From positions 3,782,001 through 3,846,000 of the forward strand of contig CM114271.1 of the NCBI GenBank assembly GCA_050084515.1: a DNA stretch of 64,000 nucleotides. The letters are read 5' to 3'. How positions within the stretch are numbered: the stretch's first letter is position 1; each line of letters starts with the position of its first letter. Below, one piece after another: positions 1-9,261 of this stretch. This stretch comes from Blasia pusilla. Taxonomy: Eukaryota; Marchantiophyta; Marchantiopsida; Blasiales. The translations under genes and the position numbers were made by a program. The notes under the pieces were generated by a model. That model was not told where the DNA came from, made no database searches, and saw only the letters and a list, made by a program, of their open reading frames with translations.

Positions 1-90
1 ATAGCACAGGGTGGACGAGGCTCGATATGCCGATGTAGATTGAGGAGTGGAGTTTTAGGCCGGGTGTGCCGGTTTTACTACTCTTTATTT
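1..90 (+). mobile_element. 3' end of 5' LTR, element 1
   Basis: The first 90 bases match positions 9032-9123 near the other end of element 1 almost base for base. They include the shared words AGGCCGGGTGTGCC and ACTACTCTTTATTTTT. The window therefore opens inside the R-U5 part of the 5' LTR of a gypsy element whose other LTR is complete here. Similarity stops at about base 90. At the 3' copy the sequence instead continues into a 138-bp segment that is missing on this side. No convincing tRNA primer-binding site is visible just downstream. Confidence 0.8.
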
Positions 91-1393
91 TTACATGAGA
101 AAGATGTCAGGGGGCTGGTGGGAATTCGTTGTTTGCTGGTAGGCAAGCGAGTTGCCTTGGTCGGGAGCCCTTGGAGACGTGTGTGTGACGTTGTGTGTCA
201 TTTTTTCTGTTCGGAAGGCCGTGGGCGGAAGCGTTGTCCGTTTTTCTCAGATTTTGCTGGTGCGGATTGATGGGGGATAGCAGCCGAGTGTAGCGTGTGG
301 TGGGGCGTCGCGTGTACGCAAGTAAGGGTGTCGAGAGAGAAGGAAAGGGCAGGTTTGGGTCTTGCAGCCGCCGGGGGGCTGTCAAGTAAAGACGGCTAGG
401 TTAGGTTGCGAAGTTTAGGGTTAGGGCACGGACGGCAGGGCGCGGACAGCAGGGCGCGGACGGCGGACGGCAAGGGCGCGGACGCCGCGGGCCTCCCCCC
501 CCCCGCATTTAGGGCCCAAGGGCCGCATAGGGCAGCGGGCATAGTCGGTCGGACAGTTGTCGCATACGTGGTTGGCAGGACAGACGAGGTTAGTCGGGCG
601 AACGTGAGTGGAGATTTTCCAGACATGAGTGGGAGCCGACCAGGGTGAGTCACGTTACATACCGCGCGTGGGGATAGACAGAGAGGTTTGCACGACATGA
701 TGTTTTGGGGCGCGACAGGGTTGCGAGAGTTTACGATGGAGGGGCAGTGTGCATGATGCCGACGGGTTGTCCGCATCTGTTGACGGGAGGATCGACGTGT
801 TGGTCGAGGGGAGTGTTATGTGGCGGAGATTGTCATATCATGTGGAGGAGTGCATATTGACGGTGCAGCAGGTTGGAGGGCGTGATCAGGTTATCCATTC
901 GAGTCCCTTTTCCCGCACTTGTCGTGTATGATTGAGAGTGCTGGGTATCGGGTAGTAGCTGGTGCTAGATGGGTGCAGTGATGGTGACGAGTGTAGATTC
1001 TTTTCATGTGTAGCATGTTGGTGGATATACGGCGGTTGCCGAGTAGGGGTCGCGTTTATGACCCGAGAGTGTGTCGCTAGGTTAGGTGAGTCAGTTGGGA
1101 GGCTCATGGTGAGCCCGAGTGTTGAGCGTGCGTGAGGCCGGGTATGTCATCATGGGATTGATGTTAGCATAGGTGAGCTAGTGAGGCGTGTGGGAGACTC
1201 TCGGTGAGTCTGAGTGCTTGAGCGGGTGAGACAGGGTTTGTCATCACGACGTTCTTCCAGGGTTCGGAAGAACGGGGTAGTGCGAGCAGTGGTAGTGGTG
1301 TGACACGGAGTGGAGTGAGATACTGAGGGGTTACCACTGAGGAGCTCCCTCGACATCCATCTCGGATGGATCGTCATCATCGGACCGGGTCCG
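91..1393 (+). other. GC-rich 5' leader of element 1
   Basis: This is the stretch between the 5' LTR remnant and gag. It is GC- and CpG-rich, with no long open frame and no recognisable protein. It holds a short imperfect GC repeat around 420-500 (GGGCGCGGACGGC-like words). It also holds a diverged tandem duplication of about 85-100 bp around 1085-1250, with the shared words GTGAGCCCGAGTG / GTGAGTCTGAGTG and TTTGTCATCA. An untranslated leader is the simplest reading. A nested insertion cannot be excluded, because the usual primer-binding site is not recognisable. Confidence 0.5.
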
Positions 1394-2710
1394 GTGACGA
1401 GATCACCGGCGAGAGATAGTAGTACTTGGCAGGAGATGGACGACATGGGCCATCGAGGCATGCGTCGTTTCTCGGGTGCAGTGGGCACCATCGACTTAGA
1501 TGATTTCATCCAGGAGTTTGACACATGGTGCGACTTCCAAGAGATACGGACCCCGACACGGTTCAACCCTTTCATGGCATGGAGGGGTTGTTCCAAAGAT
1601 TTGGAGGGTCCTCCGATGGATGACTACATGGAGTTTCGATCACTATATTCAGAGAGATCGATGCCTGGAGGATGTATTGGGCTCGGGGTATGTGTCCACT
1701 AGTGGTCGAGGCATATGATGGGATTGTGAGAGAGAGAGACCCACACCATCAGCCCGGAGACTAGATGGAGAGGAGGGCGGTGACACAAAGCGATGTGGCG
1801 AGACCTCGGTGGTAGGGGGCCACCGGCTTCAGCCCCACAATGGAGTTCTTCCGACGGTTGGGGAAGAGCTACCAGCGTGCACGCACCGACAAGCTGAAGA
1901 GTCTCAGGATTTTCAACGGCGATCGGGTGAGAGTGCGAGAGAGGCCTTCACATGCATGAGGAGGCTGATCATTGCTACGTTTGGAGGATCGAGGCGCGAT
2001 CGACCCAAAGATTGGCACTGGGTTCGGACCGAGAACTACGGAGGAGAGTCCGAGATGCGGTGATGATTCACGCCGAAGCCCACATTGAGGTGGTCTTTGA
2101 GTTGTCCGAGCGTATTGAGCTCAACATGAGTGAGGAGCAGGTAGTGACCGCTGGATTTTCTCGAGAGTCGACGGGTCCATTTAGCGGCGGTGACCCCACA
2201 AAGTGCCCACGAGCACCGATCACACGGAGCGGACGGTGTGCCTAGAGAGGGCGGGTACCGTGAGCCTATGAGGCAACGACCGCACCTACATATGTTGCCC
2301 GGCGAGGACCGATGTGGTCTTGTTGGGCGTGTGGAGGGGCCCATAGGCAGAGAGGCGCCCACAACATGGGAGAGGACCACAGCGCCTCCGATTGCGCGAG
2401 AGCCCAGAGGATGGCCCCACCACAGCACCAGTGTGACCATTGCCACGATATGGTCACACTAGGGATAGATGTTTTGACCTTTGCCAAGGGCACGCGTCAG
2501 AGGTAGGCCGAGGGCCTGGGGCGGCCGCCTGGAGGAGGTCGGGGAGTTCTTCTGGGCGTGGTGTAGAGGACCACCACCAGCCAGAGGAGATGGAGCAGAG
2601 CACGAGCCGGCACTTCTCTCACGATCGATCGGTTGGAGCGGAGGATTGCGCCATGCGATGATGCGGCTTAGGAAAACGGAGGCTGCGGCGCTAGTGTGAC
2701 TCGGTCTCTA
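1394..2710 (+). pseudogene. gag remnant of element 1
   Basis: This is a broken structural polyprotein. The N-terminal part (about 1443-1590) reads through MRRFSGAVGTIDLDDFIQEF, a capsid-like opening. The frame then shifts repeatedly, with recognisable pieces around 1840-1930 and 1950-2170. Near 2431-2485 there is a CCHC zinc knuckle broken by one missing base: CDHC is in one frame and YGHTRDRC in the next. Element 2 keeps the same knuckle intact (53513-53554), which supports the assignment. Gag normally packages the RNA and forms the virus-like particle. This copy could not do so. Confidence 0.6.
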
Positions 2711-3865
2711 CCTCTTACCCCGACCCGGGTGAGATCTCTCCAATATGGGATTCATGTGTAGTGTAGCCAGGTTGAGGCGATTGCTGATGGTGACTCGGGG
2801 TGCTGCGAGAGGCACCGAGCCATCGAGAGGTGGAGTTGAGATTGACCCACCAGAGGGGACCGATGGGCGGCAGGCCAGGGTTCCACAGTCGTTCACATTG
2901 TCGGAGGCACTACACACACCATCGATGGTGCCTCGACGACCAGCGGTGCCTACAGTTCAGGCACCTACGTCGACGTCACGAGGAGTTGGAGTGAAAACTC
3001 CTATGCCGGCTCGAGTGGAGTGAAAACTCCTATGCCGGCTCGAGTGGAGTCAGTGTCGACTATAGTGTTGGAGGTGGCCACTAGAGTGAGTCAGACTCCG
3101 CTATTTTCCGCCTTAGAGTTGGCGACGTTGGGAGTTGGACCAGTGAGGTGTTCGGTTGGCCGCCACGCGTTGTGTGAGCATGGAGAGATGACTGCTTCTT
3201 GTTCAGAGGTAGTTGAGGAGGTGGTGGACTTGCCCTCAGAGCCGGTGCTTGGGACGTTCCCCACAGAGTCATGGCATGCGGCGGCGGCGAAGTTGGTAGA
3301 TATGCCAGCTCGACCGGCCATAGAGCGAGCAATGGTGACACCTGGAGTAGTGTTACTGGATAACCGAGTTGGATTATTTTGCTTGGTTAGTCCGACGGGG
3401 ACAGTATACCACCCGCAGTGCGTCCTACTTGATTCGGGAGCGCAACCCTTGATGTTAGGGAAGGCGGCGTGTTTAGCGTTGGGATTACGGAAGGCCGACA
3501 TCGAGCCTTGTCCCTTCGAGATACAGACCTCGATTGTGTGCGTATCACCCACTCAGTATATGACTCGACATGAGATTGTTGTGAGAGTCCAGCCAGAGCA
3601 TGCGACGGATAGTGCTATGGTGCGCACACGTGCGATTACGACACCGGTGAGTAAATGCGATGTGTTGGTGGGGAGTACAGTGTTATATCCCCTAGGATTC
3701 ATCCTTGACTTCTGGGAGGAGACCGTTGCTTATCGGCCAGGATGGCGGCTAGGTGACGGTCGGATGAGTCAGTTACCTGTGCAGTTTGCGGGACGAGGTG
3801 GTCGATCACGAGGCGAGTCTGTGACCACGTTGGCGGCTTTCACAGGTAGTGTTAGCTGGCCATGA
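2711..3865 (+). pseudogene. Retropepsin-like aspartic protease region, element 1
   Basis: The frame from 3020 to 3865 encodes a retroviral-type aspartic protease with the active-site motif VLLDSGAQPLMLG (about 3424-3462). Upstream is a low-complexity linker carrying PQSFTLSEA, which element 2 shares. Downstream are strand-like stretches and a CDVLVGSTVLYPLGF segment typical of gypsy proteases. A TGA at 3863-3865 ends the frame, but the same frame continues into the methyltransferase, so protease and DNMT probably belonged to one polyprotein. A 29-bp tandem duplication at 2988-3045 shifts the frame between the linker (2745-3023) and the protease. The protease would cleave Gag-Pol. Confidence 0.75.
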
Positions 3866-3868
3866 GAG

Positions 3869-5182
3869 TTGTTGGAGGGGAACGCACATGCGGAGGATGT
3901 CCTAGTAGCGGATAGTCCCAGGGAGAGACAGGCCATGGCGGGTGTCTCTTCCCATGTTAGCGATGCCTCTTCACCATTATGGGGTACGACTCGAGAGCTA
4001 CAGAGGAGTGCCGACGACCTCGTGAGGCAGGCGTGGAGTCATGTTTTTATCCCAGAGCAGCGAGAGTCACGTGGCGATCGGGCTCTTGGAGTGGAGACGA
4101 TGACCCCACTAGATACCACACCTGTTGTGTGGCAGTGCCCAGAGGAGGGTGTTAGGGTGTTAGATCTCTTTGGAGGGATTAGCACCGGATTGGCGGCCAT
4201 ATTGCAGGCAGGCATACGGGTGCATTAGTACCTTTATGTGGAGAGAGATGAGACCGCACGGCGAGTATCATTACGTCACGTGGCAAGATTGGTCCAGAGG
4301 TATCATGAGTTGTTGTCGGTATCTGCAGTACGGGGATACCAGCATACGCTACCCGCCGACATATCTTTGGTGGGGGCGCAGGATCTGGATAGAGTTGGCA
4401 CCATTCATTTGGTGATTGCTGGATGGCCATGTCAGGGTCATTCATCAGCTGGCCGAGGATTTGGATTGCAGGATCCGAGGTCAGGGATGTTTTGGGAGAT
4501 GCTGCGAGTAGTACGACACTTGCAGCAGAGTCAGATATGTTCTCCAACGTACATTTTGGAGAACCTGCCGTTGTTGGGAGATATTCGTGCACGTGTGATG
4601 ACGAGTGTACATCAGGTGAGGTCCTGGTTGGGACCGGCTGTGTTGTTAGATGCAGCGAGAGTTGGGTCACGTGCCCATCGTCCACAACTATGGTGGACGA
4701 ACCTGATACCATCAGAGGTACTGAGTCGAGCCTACAGTGGAGTCCAGAGAGCACCACATCTCACGGTGGATGCTATTTTGGACTCAGGGCGTCGATCTCA
4801 GGTGGTGACACGCGATGATAGACCACCATTGGCCACGGCCAATAGGGTGGGGGAGTTGAGGGCAGCCTTACCTACGTTGGTGAGCTTCCCAGCATCCCAT
4901 GCCTTTCGTCAAGGAGGACCAGGCATGATTTGGGATGAGGTGACCGGAGTATTGGAGGAGCCTACAGCAGATGAGCGCGAGCGCGCCATGGGGTTCACTA
5001 CCGGTACTACGGCGGTGCCAGGGATGACTGAGGCATCACGGAGACAGGTGTTGGGGCAGGCGATGGACCTCAACTGTCTCACATGGATAGTGAGCCTAGG
5101 TATGGCTGAGCAGAGACGGATGCGAGTGTCATCCATGCCGTCACGTCCACGAGTTGGACCACTGCCTACAGGGTCTGTATAG
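3869..5182 (+). pseudogene. C5-cytosine DNA methyltransferase encoded by gypsy element 1
   Basis: A full-length methyltransferase domain in the protease frame, broken only by a TAG at 4226-4228. The conserved motifs appear in order. Motif I (AdoMet binding) is DLFGGISTG at 4163-4189. Motif II is YVERDE. Motif IV is AGWPCQGHSSAGRG, with the catalytic Cys codon at 4430-4432. Motif VI is YILENLP, with Glu at 4559-4561. Motif VIII-like is SRAHRPQLWWTN. Motif IX-like is ADERERAMGF. Motif X is GQAMDLNCLTWI. Such enzymes transfer a methyl group from AdoMet to C5 of cytosine in DNA. I see no BAH, chromo, UBA or CXXC domain. About 90 residues of linker precede motif I. Element 2 has CAA where this copy has TAG, so the stop is probably a recent C-to-T change. 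I cannot place it confidently among DNMT1, DNMT3/DRM or bacterial-like types, though PCQ argues against DRM/DNMT3, whose motif is PCN. Confidence 0.88.
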
Positions 5183-5509
5183 GCATTGGCTGGGGGCGAG
5201 ACGAGGAGAGATAGGCACCCATGGACTTCCTGGGACGTCGTTCGAGCAGAGAGTGTGAAGGCGGCTAGAGTAGCACATGTTCATTTTTTGGATGTGGAGC
5301 ATGGTGTAGGAGGTCGAGTGGAATGGTCATTATGGAGGTGGCTAGGGTTGCTACATAGCAACCAAAGCCGGAGGTTGCGTCCTCTCCGAGTGAGGTCACG
5401 ATGGAGACTTAGGAGCCTGTGATAGGTCTCAAGTTGATAGGAGGAGAGCGACGGCGAGTTCATAGGTTTCTGAGAGGGCATGTCAGTTGTTTTGCCTTTA
5501 GTATGAGAG

Positions 5510-6840
5510 ACTTGGGTACGCTGAAGGGTCCCGGGATACGGATTGAGTTGGCTAGTGATACGCCGATCTTTCGTTGACCCTACAGGTATTCTGATATGGA
5601 ACGAGCCTTGATTCAGAGCAGGAGTCAGGACTTGTGGAGTTATCACATGGGGAGTATGCATCTGCCACAGTCATGCTGGCGAAGAAGGATATGTATGGCA
5701 ATTAGACGGATAGGCGGATGTGTGGAGATTACCGTCCTATCAACCAACAGACGAGGTCAGATCGGTATGCCATGCCTACTCCTGAGGAGATCTTTGATGC
5801 GGTAGGGCATGCAAAGATCTTCAGTACTTCAGATCTCCGTGCTGGCTATCATCAGCTTCCTATCAGGTTGGAGGACAGGGAGAAGACAACATTCTGGGGG
5901 ATAGATCGGTTTGGGAGAGATTGCTTGTATCAGTGGCGGTTCTTACCATTTGGGTTGAAGAACGCGCTTGCGGAGTTTCAGAGAGTGATGGATAGGATTC
6001 TGGCTGGCTTGGATTTTGTACGATGTTACATAGATGATATTCTTATCTTCAGTTCCACGGTTGAGGAGCATGAGCGACACTTGGAGGAGGTGTTTCGGCG
6101 ATTGCAGTTACATGGACTGAAGTTACATCCAGGCAAGTGCAGATTCTTTCAGGAGCAGATTGAGTACTTGGGACACACCATATACCCGAGTGGGTTAGGC
6201 GTTCAGTAGACGAAGGTAGAGGCTATTGCGCAGATTCCACGCCCTACAGATGTGAGTCGAGTCCGAGCATTTCTTGGACTGGCGAACTTCTATCGACGGT
6301 ATGTCAAGGGTTTTAGTGCGATCGCAAAGTCTTTGACCTTGTTGACGAGACTTGATCAGGTGTGGTTGTGGGGAGATGATCAGGAGTGAGCATTTCAGGA
6401 GCTCAAGGACAGGTTGACGTCCTCACCCATTTTACAGAGACCAGTTAGGGGTCGCCCATTCCAGTTACATACGGATTGGAGCATGTTGGGTCTAGGAGTA
6501 GTGCTTACTCAGAGGGATGACGAGGAGAGGGAGTTCGTTGTGGCTTACGCGAGTTGATCGAACAACATTGTAGAGGCAAAGTACAGCTCCTACGAGGGAG
6601 AGTGCTTGGCTGCAGTGTGGGCCGTGGCACATTTTAGGTGCTATTTATTCGGCAACCCTTTCACACTTATCACTGATCATCAGCCGTTGAGGTAGTTGAT
6701 GGAGTCCGACAAGCTTACGGGAAAGCTTGCCAGGTGGGCTCTATTACTACAGGAGTATGAGTTTGAGGTGGTTCATAGGGCAGGTCGGCTGAACCAGGAT
6801 GCGGATGGGTTGAGTCGTAACCCATGTCCGAGTCAGAGAG
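5510..6840 (+). pseudogene. Reverse transcriptase and RNase H, element 1
   Basis: Ty3/gypsy RT and RNase H in one frame from about 5700. The palm includes KIFSTSDLRAGYHQLPI, FLPFGLKNA and the catalytic box CYIDDIL (YIDD at 6027-6038), followed by YLGHTIYPSG. The connection and RNase H follow: LGLANFYRRYVKGF, FQLHTDWSMLG, YSSYEGECLAAVWAV and LITDHQP, so the acidic triad is visible. In-frame stops occur at 5703 (TAG), 6207 (TAG), 6387 (TGA), 6555 (TGA) and 6693 (TAG). An upstream TGA at 5575 and a deletion near 5630 break the fingers region. The domain would copy element RNA into DNA. Order after protease and DNMT is normal for gypsy. Confidence 0.92.
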
Positions 6841-7890
6841 ACGACATTGGAGCTCGATGGCACGGAGAGAGTGATGAGGAGATGGTGCCGGGTTGGCATG
6901 CATCTGCCTATCTTTGTTGGTTGACTATGGCAGGTCAGCCACAGGTGATGACTCCAGTGGTGGGATTGGATGATGAGTCTTTGGATCCGGAGGTTAGTGA
7001 GGAGGCGACAGGTGGTCGTGATATCCATGACGACGTGGAGGTTGTGGACTTCTTGCGCACCTTTGGCGTCATTGCGAAAGTACTGATGAGTCTTTGGGAG
7101 CGGATCGGATCCTGAGAGAGCCAAGAGGTTCGGTGGGAGGGACTCACATTTTGCGGGTATGGGGAGATGGTAGGATACGAGTGGTACCTCATCCTTCCCA
7201 GCGAGCACGTGTAGTGCGACATGCCCATGAGGAGTTGGGACATTTCGGAGTAAAGCGCATTTACGCCTTACTCCAGGTTGAGATCGGTGGCGCGGCATGC
7301 ATCTGGGTACAACGATTTGTGGCAGATGTATGGTATGTGACAGAGTGCGAGCATCCTTCAATGCTCCCACTCGCAGATTACATCCTTTGCCGATTATGGG
7401 TTTAGGTTATCGGTGGAGTTTAGACTTTGCGGGACCTTTGCCATTGTGGGCGTCATCATAGGTGCGTGTTGGTCATGGTGAAGCATTTCTCCAAGTGGAT
7501 AGAGTTGGTGGCACTACCGGACAAAGCGGCGAGGAACGGCTTATGCGTTTCTAGATCGTGTGCTTAGTCACTTTGGTGCACCGGCAGAGGTGTTGACCGA
7601 CAGAGTACCGAGTTCGGGGGAGAGTTTCAGGCCTTGTGTGATCAAAGGCCGATAGATCACCGCACCACGTCGAGGATCATCCTGAGGCGGATGGATTGGC
7701 GGAGAGAGTGGTACAGACGGTGAAGAGAGGATTGCGCAAGTATGGCTTGCAGCGGGGACAGTTGAGGGAGTGGGACCTCTGAGTTGCCATGGTTGGCTAT
7801 GGGTTATCGCTTTAGTCGGCAGGCATCATTGGCGTCATTTTCACCGTACTTTTTGCTCTTTGGGAGAGAGCCGATTTACTGCAGCGATTC
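6841..7890 (+). pseudogene. Integrase zinc-binding and catalytic core remnants, element 1
   Basis: After RNase H a linker leads to an HHCC-type zinc-binding module around 7190-7390 (RHAHEELGHFGVKRIYALLQ). A core follows, split over several frames: YRWSLDFAGPLP near 7412, SHFGAPAEVLTD near 7567, and the region before the last catalytic acid near 7680-7745 (DGLAERV-like, VKRGLRKYG). Gypsy integrases insert the cDNA using a D,D-35-E triad. Here frameshifts and stops scatter the triad over different frames, so this copy is dead. Element 2 preserves parts lost here (58801-59072). Confidence 0.75.
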
Positions 7891-8453
7891 GACGTAACAT
7901 GGCGGAGGTGTTAGATCTGGATGATCCGGATGTGTGGGTGCAAGCATGTTCTCAGAGGGCAGAAGTTTTTCGTAGAGTTATGCCTATGGCCTTTGAGAAC
8001 TTAGCTATTGCCCAGCATAGAGATACATTGAGGTCCGCGACCATTCGTGGAGGAGGTTATCATCCAGGGGTTAGGAGGTTTCATCCTGGAGATTACGTGT
8101 ATTTACAGCAAGCGGCACCCACGACGCTAGATGTCACTGCAGGGCGCACTATCCTACGTGTGCGCGAGGTATTACCGACCGGAGTCCTCATGTTGGAGGG
8201 ACGAGATGGTATGGTTTGGAAGGATCATGTGCGCAATTGTGCGCCATGTCATCTTCCGAACGTAGATGGGATGGTGGATCCAAGCTTGGCAGTAGTACCT
8301 GCAGGCTTGAGGTGTATGTTGTGCGGATCTGCGAGGGGTGCAGCCACCATGTTGGTATGTGATGGTTGTTCTCAAGGGTGGCATATGTCATGTCTGACCC
8401 CCCCTCTTGATGTGGTTCCCACGGGACGATGGATGTGTCCAAGATGTGTATAG
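7867..8453 (+). pseudogene. Integrase C-terminal (SH3/GPY-F-like) domain plus PHD finger, element 1
   Basis: An open frame running to TAG at 8451-8453. It starts with MAEVLDLDDPDVWVQACSQR, the usual tail of a gypsy integrase core. Next comes a small beta-barrel-like segment (FHPGDYVYLQQ, ILRVREVLPTGVLMLEGRDG, WKDHVRNC). The last 46 residues (8313-8450) form a complete C4HC3 PHD finger: CMLC, CDGC, WH, C, then W-M-CPRC. PHD fingers read the histone H3 tail. In chromoviruses this position is taken by a chromodomain that steers integration, so a PHD finger here suggests a different chromatin-targeting module (inference). Element 2 has lost it. Confidence 0.85.
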
Positions 8454-8520
8454 GGTAGTAGGTCATGTCAGAGAGATGTGATATTTTCTATCTGGAGTTA
8501 GGGGGATCCAACTGCCAGCT

Positions 8521-8530
8521 AGGGGGGCGG
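8521..8530 (+). promoter_or_regulatory. Candidate polypurine tract, element 1
   Basis: AGGGGGGCGG lies 68 bases after the pol stop. It is the only purine tract at the 3' end of the coding region. Plus-strand DNA synthesis in LTR elements is primed from such a tract directly next to the 3' LTR. If it is the real one, the LTR starts at 8531, not at the TGTC start at 8670. Confidence 0.5.
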
Positions 8531-8667
8531 TTGTGTGATCTCCATGTATATGTATGAGTTTATTTTTGTACATGTGTGGATCGACCCGTGTGTGGGGAAG
8601 ATCGATGTTGTGTGGTGTAGATGTGACGAGCGATGTATGTTGTGTAGCGATATGTATGCGCACGACA
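8530..8667 (+). repeat. Copy 1 of 138-bp LTR-terminal segment
   Basis: Nearly identical to 9124-9261, with a one-base difference inside the T-run. It starts GTTGTGTGATCTCC and ends GCGCACGACA. It lies directly between the polypurine tract and the TGTCAC start. Its last 40 bases are also conserved in element 2 (59383-59507 and 60043-60167) and in the inverted LTR at 63380. Confidence 0.85.
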
Positions 8668-9261
8668 ACTGTCACATCTGAGTAGCCGATAGGCCGAGAT
8701 CTATCGTTTATAGGGCGTAGGAGCCAACGGACTATCTTGAGTGTAACTTTGTCCCACAGTGTCGGATGAGGTTGAGGATAGGTCCATTGTGTCAGGAACG
8801 TTGTTTCTGACGACTTTCATGTTGAGGTCTTTTACATCCGGGTGACTTGTTGACCAGGTCATCTGCCCCTGGTAACCTGTGCGCGCAGGTTACCAAGGGA
8901 AGGGATATTCTTAGGGGAAGAGCCTTTTGGCTCTTTCCAACCTATATAAGAGAGGAACATGTTGGGCCGTTGGAGCACCTCCCTTGTAGGTGTGTGAGCT
9001 AGGAGTAGGGTGCTAGCGTCCGGATTCCTTGATAGCACAAGGTGGACGAGGCTCAATATGCCGATGTAGATTGAGGAGTGGAGTTTTAGGCCGGGTGTGC
9101 CGTTTTTACTACTCTTTATTTTTGTTGTGTGATCTCCATGTATATGTATGAGTTTATTTTTTTACATGTGTGGATCGACCCGTGTGTGGGGAAGATCGAT
9201 GTTGTGTGGTGTAGATGTGACGAGCGATGTATGTTGTGTAGCGATATGTATGCGCACGACA
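8531..9261 (+). mobile_element. 3' LTR region, element 1, with duplicated terminal segment
   Basis: Two readings are possible. (a) TGTCACATCTG at 8670 to GCGCACGACA at 9261 (592 bp) gives matched TGTC/GACA ends, typical of plant gypsy LTRs. (b) The tract at 8521-8530 and the 5' LTR, whose match ends at 9123, both point to an LTR of 8531-9123. The conflict arises because a 138-bp segment occurs twice, at 8530-8667 and 9124-9261, separated by AC plus the LTR body. U3 has a TATA box at 8943-8950, so transcription should start near 8975. Elements 2 and 3 repeat the design. Confidence 0.75.
8943..8950 (+). promoter_or_regulatory. TATA box of element 1 LTR
   Basis: TATATAAG in the context CCTATATAAGAGAGGAAC. 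It is the only TATA box in the LTR. It lies upstream of the part repeated at the window start, as expected for the U3/R boundary. A 10-bp perfect inverted repeat (8870-8879 and 8886-8895) lies about 50 bp upstream. Confidence 0.6.

Noticed and set aside
411-425. Telomere-like TTTAGGGTTAGGG in the element 1 leader
   Set aside because: Only two partial units; no array, so not a telomeric tract.
4226-4228. Reading TAG as a suppressed stop that regulates DNMT synthesis
   Set aside because: Attractive for a retroelement, but element 2 has a sense codon here and other unsuppressible stops occur downstream; a point lesion is simpler.
3869-5182. Bacterial contamination as the source of the methyltransferase
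   Set aside because: It shares a frame with a gypsy protease, is followed by gypsy RT, and recurs in a second diverged element between the same domains.
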